From Bdellovibrionales bacterium Ga0074137 (GTDB lineage: Bacteria > Bdellovibrionota > Bdellovibrionia > Bdellovibrionales > JAMPXM01), in assembly GCA_001464715.1 (NCBI GenBank), contig LNDT01000001.1, positions 47,874 to 111,873 on the forward strand: a DNA stretch of 64,000 nt. The letters are read 5' to 3'. A model generated the notes under the pieces. That model saw only the letters and a program-made list of their open reading frames with translations. It did not search any database and had not been told where the DNA came from. Numbering within the stretch: the stretch's first letter is position 1; each line of letters starts with the position of its first letter. Positions 55,332-63,399 of the stretch are shown here, in pieces. Made by a program: the position numbers and the translations under genes.

Positions 55332-56841
55332 CGGACAAAAAAAACCTCGCGTTGCGGTGATCGGTAGCGGCTTCGGCGGCCTCAGCGCCGCTATTCGTCT
55401 TCAGGCGAAGGGCTACCAAGTCAAAGTTTTTGAAAAACGCGATAAGCCTGGCGGCCGCGCCTACGTCTACCAAGACAAAGGGTTCACGTTTGATGCTGGC
55501 CCCACCGTCATTACAGCACCACAGGCTTTGGATGAACTCTTTCAACTGACCGGAAAGAAGATGTCCGATTACGTCGAGATGATTCCTGTATCGCCGTTCT
55601 ATCGCCTTCTTTGGGATGACGGATACAAGTTCGACTACTCCAACACCGAGAGCGAGCTCTTTGCTCAGATCCGAGAAAAAAGTCCCGGCGACGAAAACGG
55701 CTACCGTCGATTTCTGAAATACTCGAAAGAAGTTTTCGATGAGGGTTACACCAAGCTCGCTGCCACTCCGTTTTTGCACATTTGGAGCATGGTTAAAGTA
55801 TCGCCTCAGTTGATTCGATTGAGTGCTCACCGCAGCGTTTTTGCGACCGTTTCGAAATACATCAAAGATCGCCATTTGCGTGAGGCGTTCAGCTTTCACT
55901 CGCTCTTGGTCGGAGGAAATCCCTTCTCGACGTCATCGATTTACACGCTGATCCACTTTCTTGAGCGAAACTGGGGTGTCTTTTTCCCTCGCGGTGGAAC
56001 CGGAGCCCTTGTTCGCGCCCTCGTAAAATATTTTGAAGAGCTCGGTGGCGAAATCGTACTGAATTCAGAAGTTGAAAAAATCGAGACGAAAGCTGGAGGC
56101 GTCACCGGCATTAAAGTCGCGGGCCAACCAGTCTGGGCGTGCGACGCCGTGGTCAGTAACGGCGATGTCTTACACACTTATAAAGATCTTTTGAAGGATG
56201 AGCCAAAAGCGCGGTCCAGCGAAACTCGTCTTGAAAAGTCCGACTACTCGATGTCGCTTTTCCTCATCTATTTCGGAACCAACAAACGATATCCCCAACT
56301 GGCCCATCACAACGTCCTCTTTGGTCCCCGCTACAAGGGGCTGCTAGAAGATATTTTCGTCAACGGCGTGACGCTACCGAAGGATTTTTCGCTGTACCTT
56401 CATGCGCCAACCATTAGCGATCCTTCCTTGGCGCCGCCAGATTCAGAATGTTTCTACGTTTTGGCGCCCGTGGCGCATCTTGGAAAACTTCCGATCGACT
56501 GGAAAGTTGAAGGGCCAAAATACGCCGAGAAAATTATGGCTTACATGGAAGAAAAGTATTTGCCGGGTCTCCGCGAAAGTGTGGTCGTCCAGAAAATTTT
56601 CACGCCCGAGGATTTTAAGTCCGAATTGAACTCTCATTTGGGCGCGGCTTTTTCATTGGAACCAAAACTTACGCAAAGTGCCTACTTCCGTCAGCACAAT
56701 CGCGATTCAAAAATCAAAGGTCTCTACTTCGTCGGTGCGGGCACACATCCGGGCGCGGGAGTGCCAGGGGTCGTCAACTCTGCAAAAGCGACGGCTGGAC
56801 TTGTCTTTGAAGACATTAAGGTCAGTGACCTTCATGCCTAA
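55270..56841 (+). CDS. crtI: Phytoene desaturase (CrtI type)
   Basis: About 523 residues starting at ATG 55270. The FAD-binding N-terminus is VAVIGSGFGGLSAAIRL near 28-44, followed by FEKRDKPGGRAYVYQDKGFTFDAGPTVITAP (about 55-85), a diagnostic CrtI start. The C-terminus contains LYFVGAGTHPGAGVPGVVNSAKATAGLV near 485, the FAD-closing motif of the bacterial desaturases. It introduces double bonds in phytoene to give lycopene or neurosporene. It overlaps crtE at its 5-prime end and crtB at its 3-prime end by eight bases. Confidence 0.93.
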   Translation: METSIDSTRIQTKTSQKSSVSGQKKPRVAVIGSGFGGLSAAIRLQAKGYQVKVFEKRDKPGGRAYVYQDKGFTFDAGPTVITAPQALDELFQLTGKKMSDYVEMIPVSPFYRLLWDDGYKFDYSNTESELFAQIREKSPGDENGYRRFLKYSKEVFDEGYTKLAATPFLHIWSMVKVSPQLIRLSAHRSVFATVSKYIKDRHLREAFSFHSLLVGGNPFSTSSIYTLIHFLERNWGVFFPRGGTGALVRALVKYFEELGGEIVLNSEVEKIETKAGGVTGIKVAGQPVWACDAVVSNGDVLHTYKDLLKDEPKARSSETRLEKSDYSMSLFLIYFGTNKRYPQLAHHNVLFGPRYKGLLEDIFVNGVTLPKDFSLYLHAPTISDPSLAPPDSECFYVLAPVAHLGKLPIDWKVEGPKYAEKIMAYMEEKYLPGLRESVVVQKIFTPEDFKSELNSHLGAAFSLEPKLTQSAYFRQHNRDSKIKGLYFVGAGTHPGAGVPGVVNSAKATAGLVFEDIKVSDLHA

Positions 56842-57811
56842 CCAGAGCCTTCAAACGCTGCAAAACTCGGTCGAGCAATCGAAATCTGATATTCAGATGG
56901 GCTCGAAGAGTTTCGCGTTTGCGAGCGCTATTTTTTCGCGAGCGCAACGGGAAAGCTGTTGGCGACTCTATGCTTGGTGCCGACGAGCGGATGATGCCAT
57001 CGACAACGCGGCGTCGCCCGAGGAAGCGCAGATCGCACTCCGAAATCTTGAGAGCCAGACCACGGCGGCATTTCGCGGCGAGAATGTCACGGGACACCCC
57101 TGGGCAGGACTTAAAGAGATCGCACGAAGACATCAACTTCCTGAAAAAGCAGCCTTGGATATGCTAAGAGGCTTTGCCTTCGATGTGGGTGTCGGCGGAG
57201 ACGCGGTCACTACTGAGTCCGGCAATATTTCTATTCAGATTCAAGATGAAGACGCACTTCTTGATTATTGCTACTGCGTGGCCGGCACGGTTGGACTTCT
57301 GATGTGCCCCATCATGGGCGTGAGAGACCCTGAGGCCGCACGAAGCGCCGTTGCGCTGGGTTCGGCCATGCAGCTCACAAATATCGCAAGAGACATTAAA
57401 GAAGACTATGAACGTGGCCGTATTTATTTGCCGCTGACGTGGCTCAATGAGCACAAAGTCGCAGCGGCCGATATGCTTACGACCGAAAATCGCCGACCTC
57501 TTTTTGAAGTCGTTCGTTCACTTCTTGAGCTCGCCGAAGACCTCTATGTTGCTGGCGAGGCAGGCCTTCGGTTTCTTCCCTGGCGCGCGGCGTGGGCCGT
57601 TCAGGTTGCAGCTTACATCTACCGTGATATCGGACGAAAGGTTCTCGCACGGGGTCCTGACTCTAATTACGAGCGAGTCGTCGTGGGACGCGGACGAAAG
57701 TTAGTTTTATTTTTAATGGCAACAGCTGACCTAGCAAAAGCGCGGATTTCCGCACTGGCGAGAGGGCAAGAGAAAAGGAATCGAAATGGCCTCGACATCA
57801 TTTCTTCATGA
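56834..57811 (+). CDS. crtB: Phytoene synthase
   Basis: About 325 residues, starting at ATG 56834 within the end of crtI. Motifs of squalene/phytoene synthases: FAFASAIF near 28, YAWCRRADDAIDNA near 47 (first Asp-rich DDxxD-like site), YCYCVAGTVGLLM near 140-152, and the second site LTNIARDIKEDYERGRIYLP near 178-198. The enzyme condenses two C20 diphosphates to phytoene. The downstream His-rich membrane protein gene begins inside the crtB coding region by 26 bases, so all four plus-strand genes are translationally coupled. Confidence 0.93.
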   Translation: MPNQSLQTLQNSVEQSKSDIQMGSKSFAFASAIFSRAQRESCWRLYAWCRRADDAIDNAASPEEAQIALRNLESQTTAAFRGENVTGHPWAGLKEIARRHQLPEKAALDMLRGFAFDVGVGGDAVTTESGNISIQIQDEDALLDYCYCVAGTVGLLMCPIMGVRDPEAARSAVALGSAMQLTNIARDIKEDYERGRIYLPLTWLNEHKVAAADMLTTENRRPLFEVVRSLLELAEDLYVAGEAGLRFLPWRAAWAVQVAAYIYRDIGRKVLARGPDSNYERVVVGRGRKLVLFLMATADLAKARISALARGQEKRNRNGLDIISS

Positions 57812-58385
57812 CACTTATGTTTACGCTTCAAGAGTAAAAACCTTTTCTCGAACTGATTGGATTGTCTATGCGGCGTGGGTTGGCCTCATGTACGGACTTT
57901 TCTTTGCGGTCACGGGATTCTTACTTCTGGGTCATATGGCTGGTGTCGAGTACCCGTCCTATGTTTGGAATATCCCCGTTGGCGTCTTTATATTTTCGAC
58001 GGCCATTGCTTTCGATACCATCGGTCATCGCACGGTCTATAAGGACTTCATCGCCAAAGGCGAAGCACTTGTTCACCACATTACGATTTTTGCAGGCATC
58101 GGAAGCACCCTTCTGCTTTGCTTGGCCTACACGTATCCCGTCTTTCTAAAAATCCCCGTCTTGGTCTTAATCGGGCTCAGTGTGTTTTACTCGGTCGTTG
58201 ACGAGGCTCTGCACTGGCACCGCTACATGACTCAAAATTCGGACCGCGTGGAAATGTGGAGCCACTTCTTCATCTTCCTCGGGCACATGATCATGGTGTT
58301 TGCTTGGTGGGTTTGGTACGTCGAAGGCTACGCTGGCGTCGCCGATACGATTGCCAGAAACCCAATTCTACAGATTCTTCAATAA
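57786..58385 (+). CDS. His-rich multi-pass membrane protein in the carotenoid operon
   Basis: A 199-residue protein that I do not recognise. It has five hydrophobic helices (about 27-50, 60-80, 98-116, 120-139, 158-176). At their ends sit many potential metal ligands: H81 (IGHRTVYK), E93, H97, H98 (EALVHHITIF), D139, E140, H143, H145 (DEALHWHRYM), E156, H160 and H167 (EMWSHFF...GHM). This recalls membrane di-iron hydroxylases, desaturases or ketolases, but the exact box spacing of the known families (HxxxH, HxxHH) is not met. Translational coupling to crtB argues for a role in carotenoid tailoring. The identity of the enzyme is unknown. Confidence 0.6.
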   Translation: MASTSFLHDTYVYASRVKTFSRTDWIVYAAWVGLMYGLFFAVTGFLLLGHMAGVEYPSYVWNIPVGVFIFSTAIAFDTIGHRTVYKDFIAKGEALVHHITIFAGIGSTLLLCLAYTYPVFLKIPVLVLIGLSVFYSVVDEALHWHRYMTQNSDRVEMWSHFFIFLGHMIMVFAWWVWYVEGYAGVADTIARNPILQILQ

Positions 58386-58392
58386 AAGATCG

Positions 58393-59142
58393 CTAGCGAA
58401 AGCTCTTGTCCTCTTCGCGGGCAAGAGCAACGCAAAGAAGTACGAAAAATCCGACGCTGTAGGCGATCAATCCATAAGCGTGAGCGGAATCCATGGGGCG
58501 TTTTAGAACCGAAGCCCACAAGAGTTCTCCGTAAAGTCGGCTTGGAAGATAAATCGAAATCTTTTGCACAAGCTTTGGCAAAATATCGGGCGGCATCCAA
58601 AGACCGCCAGCAAATGACAATGTGAGATACACAAGATTTAAGACCGGCGTCGCGGACCGACCGCTGACCACCATGCCAAGCAGTAAACCAAAGCAAGAAA
58701 ACGGAATCGAACCCAAAGCTAAAATGAGAAGCGTTTGGCTCCAGTTAAAACTTTTAAATTCAAGAGACCCAAAAAAATGGGCCGTCGCAAAGACACCGAC
58801 AACACTTAAAATCGCAAAAACAAATCCGCTTAAGACGCGCGACGAAATGTGAAGCCCCTTCGGCCCCGGCAGAACACGAATGTACGAGTACCACGTCGAT
58901 TCGCGGTCCGTCGCAATTCCAATTCCAAACTGAAACAAAACGACACTCAAAACACCGAAAGCACTAAACGACATTGTCAGCATCGCTAATCCGTCTTGGT
59001 CAGGCGCATTCGGAATTCCGAAAAACCAAAAAAACAGAGATGGAAAGATAACTGTTGAAATGACGTACATCGGCTGCCGAAGATTTTCGATCGTGAGATA
59101 AGCAGCGTGACGTAGAACGAGCATAAAGTCTTTCGCGCTCAT
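58393..59142 (-). CDS. ABC-2 type transporter permease
   Basis: A 249-residue membrane protein with six hydrophobic segments and an ABC-2 permease pattern (N-terminal YLTIENLRQPMYVISTVIFPSLFFWFF, later VLSGFVFAILSVVGVFATAHFF, YLTLSFAGGLWMPPDILP, IAYSVGFFVLLCVAL). The FPSLFFWFF and GLWMP...LP segments are typical of drug- or lipid-exporting ABC-2 permeases. It overlaps the ATPase gene by four bases and forms the last gene of a minus-strand operon that begins with the hydroxylase-like gene. Convergent with the His-rich membrane protein gene, eight bases apart. Confidence 0.85.
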   Translation of the reverse strand: MSAKDFMLVLRHAAYLTIENLRQPMYVISTVIFPSLFFWFFGIPNAPDQDGLAMLTMSFSAFGVLSVVLFQFGIGIATDRESTWYSYIRVLPGPKGLHISSRVLSGFVFAILSVVGVFATAHFFGSLEFKSFNWSQTLLILALGSIPFSCFGLLLGMVVSGRSATPVLNLVYLTLSFAGGLWMPPDILPKLVQKISIYLPSRLYGELLWASVLKRPMDSAHAYGLIAYSVGFFVLLCVALAREEDKSFR

Positions 59143-59963
59143 GGCTCTTTCCGATACATGACGAGCGCTTCTTCGAGGCTTAAACGCCGAATCTCAAGAT
59201 TCGTCACAGCATCGCTCGATTGAAAGAGGGCTTTCACGTCGGCGTCACTCTGGTGTGAGATTCGTTCGGTAACAGTGCCATTTTGTGTGTAACGAAGTCG
59301 TTTATAATCCAGAGGTCCAAGTATTTCGTCCATCGATCCATCAATTTTTATCTGCCCACCATCAATCAGAAGGACGCGGTCGCCGACCATAGAGGCCTCT
59401 GAAATATCATGGGTCGAAAAAAGGACCGTTCCACCATCGTCACGGAATTTTGTAATTTCGCTCCAAAGAAGTTTCTTGCCATCGACATCGAGGCCGGTTG
59501 TTGGCTCATCAAGAACGAGTAAGCGGGGTTTTCCGATCAGAGCGCAGGCAAGTCCCAGGCGGCGGCGCTCGCCTCCGCTGAATCCGCCCAATTGCTTGCG
59601 CCAAATTTTTTCCAAAGCGAACCGTTCGCGAAGTTCCGCAGAGGATGTTGGAAATTCAAAATGTGACGTCACCAAATTAAGTATTTCTTCGGCCGTCAAA
59701 TGCGCTGGATAGGTCAAATCTTGCGACGTGTACCCGACGCGCGAGCGCACGTTTTTTGAGCCAGCCTTCTCGCCCCAGAGCCGCACTGTGCCTGCCGTGG
59801 GGCTTCGAAGTCCCAGAAGAAGCTTGAAGGTCGTTGTTTTTCCCGCACCATTGGGGCCCAGAAAAACAGTCACCTGCTTTTCACTCAGAGAAAAAGAGAG
59901 TGGTCCAATCCGGCTCCCTGCGGAAAAAGCCCGCTCAACATTTTGGAATTCGACGACGTTCAC
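59139..59963 (-). CDS. ABC transporter ATP-binding protein
   Basis: A 274-residue ATPase. Walker A is LGPNGAGKTTTFKLL near 35-49, the Q-loop is GYTSQDLTY near 77, the ABC signature is FSGGERRRLGLACAL near 132, Walker B is RLLVLDEPTTGLDVD near 155, and the H-loop is FSTHDISEAS near 190. A C-terminal 60-residue extension is of the kind found with ABC-2 exporters. Its start overlaps the hydroxylase-like gene by four bases and its stop overlaps the permease start by four; together they form an exporter. Substrate unknown; its place among carotenoid genes suggests a link to pigment or lipid export (inference). Confidence 0.9.
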   Translation of the reverse strand: MNVVEFQNVERAFSAGSRIGPLSFSLSEKQVTVFLGPNGAGKTTTFKLLLGLRSPTAGTVRLWGEKAGSKNVRSRVGYTSQDLTYPAHLTAEEILNLVTSHFEFPTSSAELRERFALEKIWRKQLGGFSGGERRRLGLACALIGKPRLLVLDEPTTGLDVDGKKLLWSEITKFRDDGGTVLFSTHDISEASMVGDRVLLIDGGQIKIDGSMDEILGPLDYKRLRYTQNGTVTERISHQSDADVKALFQSSDAVTNLEIRRLSLEEALVMYRKEP

Positions 59964-60799
59964 TGGGACGACCCCGAAGAGGTCGGTGTCCCAGCAAAGG
60001 TCGCTGTCACACGAGACGCGGCTTTGGCGACGTATTCAGTTCCAAAAATTCTGTCGCAAACCGTAAAGTAGAGACCAAAGTTCGATTTATAAAAGCGATG
60101 ATGGCGCGCGTGGTGAGTGCCCGTGATCAACCACTTTGCCATATGAGAGCCAATGGGACCTTTTGGCAGAATCTCGAATCCGAGATGGTTGATGATGGCC
60201 GAGAAGGTCATCAACGACAAATAGGCGATAAGGACCACGGGATGAACCGGGACGATAAGCACGATCAGAGGAATAGCGGCAGCTTGAATGACCGCTTCCA
60301 CTGGATGAAACGAAAAAGACGCCCAAGGCGAAGGCTCAAGACTTTTGTGGTGAACCGCGTGAAAACGTCGAAATGCCCAAGGCTCATGAAGTAGCCGATG
60401 GGTGAGGTAAAAATAGATTTCATGAAGGACAGCGATCAGTAAAATACTTAAGAAAAGATATGAAAGCCCATAGGCATCAAACTTCAAATAAAATCGAGCC
60501 CAACCAAGCTCCCACAAAACCCCAAGCAACGCGCCACTCACACCAAAGATCGCAGAGCTAACAAGCGACGTCTTGATTTCAAAAACTTGAATATCCCGAC
60601 CCGGAAGCTTTTCGTAAATCTGACGCGACTTCCAAGACGCCGGGGTCGACGAATAGAGATAGATCCAAGCCGCTCCGACGATCAAAAAGTACCGAACGGC
60701 CACGATGAACGTCACAACCACGGCCGCCAACAAAAAATTTACGGGTTCCAGTAGTGAAAAAGGGAGATAGGATGCTAGTGTCTCGAAATGGTTTTTCAC
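59960..60799 (-). CDS. Sterol-desaturase/fatty-acid-hydroxylase superfamily membrane protein
   Basis: About 279 residues. Hydrophobic helices at the N-terminus and middle, with the di-iron His boxes of the family: HEIYFYLTHRLLH near 125-137 (HxxxxxxxxHxxxH-like), FHAVHHKS near 143-150 (HxxHH), and THHARHHRFY near 232-241 (HHxxHH-like). Members include sterol desaturases, beta-carotene hydroxylases and alkylglycerol monooxygenases, all oxidising lipids or carotenoids. I used the GTG at 60799 as start; the TTG at 60817 would also be possible and would overlap the divergent crtY start. The neighbours make a carotenoid or membrane-lipid hydroxylation role plausible. Confidence 0.78.
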   Translation of the reverse strand: MKNHFETLASYLPFSLLEPVNFLLAAVVVTFIVAVRYFLIVGAAWIYLYSSTPASWKSRQIYEKLPGRDIQVFEIKTSLVSSAIFGVSGALLGVLWELGWARFYLKFDAYGLSYLFLSILLIAVLHEIYFYLTHRLLHEPWAFRRFHAVHHKSLEPSPWASFSFHPVEAVIQAAAIPLIVLIVPVHPVVLIAYLSLMTFSAIINHLGFEILPKGPIGSHMAKWLITGTHHARHHRFYKSNFGLYFTVCDRIFGTEYVAKAASRVTATFAGTPTSSGSSQ

Positions 60800-60805
60800 T
60801 CGGCC

Positions 60806-61945
60806 ATGTTTCAACAAAACGGTGCTTTAAGCAAGCCCTCCCAACCCAGCAAGCCGTGCAAGATCGACATCATTGGTGCTGGTCTCGCAGGGCGTCTCAC
60901 AAAGATGGCTTTGAATTGGAAGTGGCCAACACTTGATGTGAAACTGGTTCGTTCAAAACAAAGTGATCACGCCAGTAAAACTTGGTGCTTTCACAACGGG
61001 GATTTGTGCCCAAGCACAATGACCTGGCTCAAACCCTACATCTCGGAAAAATGGGATGGCTACGATGTTCACTTTCCAAAGCACCGCCGAAAACTTGAGA
61101 GCGGCTACTACGCGCTGAAGTCTCATGATTTTTTTTCGAAGACCGATGCGGACTTAAAAGAAAGTTTTATTGAAACGCCCAGAAACGATGCCGATCTTAC
61201 GATTTTAACAACGGGTTGGCCCGATGGGCGTCCCAGCACTGAATGCGGTTGGCAAAAGTTTGTCGGTCTTGATGTGACGCTGCAAAGCCCTCACGGACTT
61301 TCAGTCCCTCGGCTCATGGACGCCACCGTTGAACAAATCGATGGGTACCGATTCATGTACTGCCTCCCCTGGAGCGAAACTTCGCTTTTGATCGAGGACA
61401 CTTACTACGCTGAAAATTCAGAACTCAATGTTGACCAAATCAAAGCTCGGATTGTGTCCTATGCTGACGCCCAGTCCTGGGTCATCAAATCGATCGACCG
61501 GGTCGAGACCGGATCTTTACCGCTGCCGCTGTCTCAACCACCCCTTTCAGACATGACGAAAAGTGTGACCCTGGGGGCCGCATCGGGGCTTGCGCACCCA
61601 ATCACGGGGTACACAACTTCGATTTTATTCCGACAGATTGAAGCTTTGCTGTCTGTCACTGAACCGACGACAGAGAATTTCTTGAAAGCCAATCGCTGGG
61701 AGACGGAGCGACTGAAGAGTGGTTTCTCTTACTTCTATTTACTGAATCGAATGCTCTTTCGCGCCAGTCGCCCAGAAGAGCGCTACAAAGTGCTTCAGCG
61801 ATTTTATAAACTCTCTCCAGGCCTCATCGAACGATTCTATTCCGGCGAGACTACGGGCTCCGACCGCGCCCGCATTCTCATCGGCCGCCCCCCCGTCCCT
61901 CTCCTAAAAGCCCTCCGCGAATTTTCAATTTGGTCTTCGACCTAA
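60806..61945 (+). CDS. crtY: Lycopene cyclase (CrtY type)
   Basis: About 379 residues. The N-terminus holds the FAD-binding IDIIGAGLAGRLTKM near 20-34; KTWCFHNGD near 60 is the conserved second motif; the diagnostic central block is GWQKFVGLDVTL near 145 and PRLMDATVEQIDGYRFMYCLPWS near 168-190, then LLIEDTYYAE near 195; the C-terminal GAASGLAHPITGYTTS near 255 is the conserved substrate region. These are the marks of bacterial beta-cyclases. I took ATG 60806; an ATG 18 bases upstream (60788) is possible. It runs divergently from the hydroxylase-like gene with almost no gap, so each promoter must lie in the other gene. Confidence 0.88.
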   Translation: MFQQNGALSKPSQPSKPCKIDIIGAGLAGRLTKMALNWKWPTLDVKLVRSKQSDHASKTWCFHNGDLCPSTMTWLKPYISEKWDGYDVHFPKHRRKLESGYYALKSHDFFSKTDADLKESFIETPRNDADLTILTTGWPDGRPSTECGWQKFVGLDVTLQSPHGLSVPRLMDATVEQIDGYRFMYCLPWSETSLLIEDTYYAENSELNVDQIKARIVSYADAQSWVIKSIDRVETGSLPLPLSQPPLSDMTKSVTLGAASGLAHPITGYTTSILFRQIEALLSVTEPTTENFLKANRWETERLKSGFSYFYLLNRMLFRASRPEERYKVLQRFYKLSPGLIERFYSGETTGSDRARILIGRPPVPLLKALREFSIWSST

Positions 61946-62043
61946 CATCGAGTGTTCGCAGATCTCACCGATTCGAGTACTGCGCGGCGCTTTTACCTTC
62001 TTACTGGCTCGTAAGCGCTGCACTCCGCCTTGAGTCCTCTTGA

Positions 62044-62082
62044 CAACACCTCTGCGCGACTCATCGTAGGCCAGAGGTGTTG
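62044..62082 (+). promoter_or_regulatory. Hairpin sequestering the ribosome binding site of the small membrane protein gene
   Basis: Perfect 11-bp inverted repeat: caacacctctg at 62044-62054 and cagaggtgttg at 62072-62082, separated by 17 bases. The right arm contains AGAGGTG, the Shine-Dalgarno of the next gene, and ends one base before its ATG at 62083. In the RNA this stem would hide the ribosome binding site until it is opened by heat, a ligand or translation of an upstream leader. Confidence 0.5.
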
Positions 62083-62331
62083 ATGGATTACATTCCCCAC
62101 ATTGTTTTGATGATCGCTGGTGCTTTCGCGTTCGATCGGTTGGGACTATGGATGGAAAACAAGGGATGGATTTACTATCGTCACAAAAAGGCCACCGGCG
62201 GATGCGGCAACGCCCTTCAAGAATTTAACGCCCTTCTCAACCCCGCCGCCAGGCAAGTCGTCGAAGCCAAACAAAAAGTCTCGAAGCAAGAGGACCGACA
62301 CGGTGACGGCGGGTCCCCACCCGCTGAATGA
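62083..62331 (+). CDS. Small membrane protein (GWIYYR-type family)
   Basis: An 82-residue protein starting at ATG 62083. One hydrophobic helix (IPHIVLMIAGAFAFDRLGLWM, about 5-25) is followed by ENKGWIYYRHKKATGGCGNALQEFNALLNP, a basic cytosolic part. The GWIYYR block followed by a short glycine-rich turn and a helix (ALLNPAARQVVEAKQ) is a pattern I have seen in small conserved membrane proteins of several phyla with no known function. Its ribosome binding site lies inside a stable hairpin, an unusual arrangement that suggests post-transcriptional control. Confidence 0.6.
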   Translation: MDYIPHIVLMIAGAFAFDRLGLWMENKGWIYYRHKKATGGCGNALQEFNALLNPAARQVVEAKQKVSKQEDRHGDGGSPPAE

Positions 62332-62480
62332 AGACCGAACATTTTTAGAAGTTACGACAGTTTCTCAATTCGTCGAAAGTAATCGGTACTGACTCTGAAA
62401 ACGAACTGCCTCAGAACGATCTGACTCGAAACTTTCACAATTTATTCGAACCCGATTTTGAAACCCCCGTGGCCTCCGAC

Positions 62481-63302
62481 TTAGGTGGCGGCAGCTGGTT
62501 TGCTGAAGAGCCAAGCCCGCAAGAGCGTGCGGTAGTAGATTTCTACCTCAGGTGACGATGCCTGGTGATCATTCAATCTGATCCGCTCCATGACAGCGAA
62601 TTCAATTCCTGTCGGATCACTGACGTGCCTAGTAAATGTTGATTGTACGGCAAGTGCGATGGATGGGTCTTGCGGATCGATTTCACCGAAGAGACGACGC
62701 AATCTAACGGCCGACTCTGCAATTTGATCGACAGCGAGCGTTTCGTTTCCTTCAAGTCTTGCTTGGCGAGCTGCGCTGAAACTTGAATGCGCGGCGATTA
62801 AAAAAGACTGGATCACATTTCGACTCATCTGTGCGTTCATGCTGTAACGACTTTGCGTTTGCTGCCAAAGTTTTTCGAGTTCGGGATCGAAGACCGTCGA
62901 GTCGACTTTTTCTTTTCCAAGTCCGAAGGCAAATTTTTGTACCGCTGACGAAATTGGCTGCCAAATTGGTGCGCCGAGAACGAATATTCCGATGGTCGAG
63001 ATTTGCCCAACGAGCGTCGAGAGAAACGCTGTCTCTGTTGTTAAGTACGCCGTCAGATGTGTGCTCACGGCGGCGCTTGCGACCATTGCGGCCGTCAGAA
63101 TGACGTAACCACGAGCCTTCTTGCCGAAAAAACTTTGAACGCTCTGTGATTTAGACAGAGCCTCCTGAATTTCGTGAGCGAGTTTAGAAGCCTTCGCGAC
63201 ATCTGTACTCGCAGTCGGGGCGGAGAACAATTCCGAGCACTGGGGTGCCGATTTTGCCGATATCGGGGAAAAGATAAGCGCAAGAACGAGCAGAAGTCGC
63301 AT
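62481..63302 (-). CDS. Envelope protein of unknown function
   Basis: About 273 residues. The ATG at 63302 is set by GGAGG six bases upstream; the GTG 12 bases further upstream would lie across it. Signal-like N-terminus (RLLLVLALIFSPISAKSA), then a helical region with two central hydrophobic segments (VILTAAMVASAAVSTHL and ISTIGIFVLGAPIW) and a long C-terminal helical part. Two Cys near the mature start (PQCSELF) do not make a lipobox. Not recognised. Downstream 149 bases (62332-62480) contain no identifiable feature. Confidence 0.62.
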   Translation of the reverse strand: MRLLLVLALIFSPISAKSAPQCSELFSAPTASTDVAKASKLAHEIQEALSKSQSVQSFFGKKARGYVILTAAMVASAAVSTHLTAYLTTETAFLSTLVGQISTIGIFVLGAPIWQPISSAVQKFAFGLGKEKVDSTVFDPELEKLWQQTQSRYSMNAQMSRNVIQSFLIAAHSSFSAARQARLEGNETLAVDQIAESAVRLRRLFGEIDPQDPSIALAVQSTFTRHVSDPTGIEFAVMERIRLNDHQASSPEVEIYYRTLLRAWLFSKPAAAT

Positions 63303-63384
63303 GATAGCCTCCACGGGTATCAGGTGGCCCCTCGACTCAAAGACCTGGCTTACCTCGGTAGAGGATTACAGTAGCGGGACTGCG

Positions 63385-63399
63385 CCGGAATCGAACCGG
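63385..63399 (-). other. tRNA T-arm-like hairpin
   Basis: On the minus strand CCGG-TTCGATT-CCGG forms a T-arm with the conserved TTCRANN loop. The bases after it (gcagtcccgct) do not end in CCA, and I find no matching acceptor 5-prime half within 100 bases, so a complete tRNA is not supported. Confidence 0.35.
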
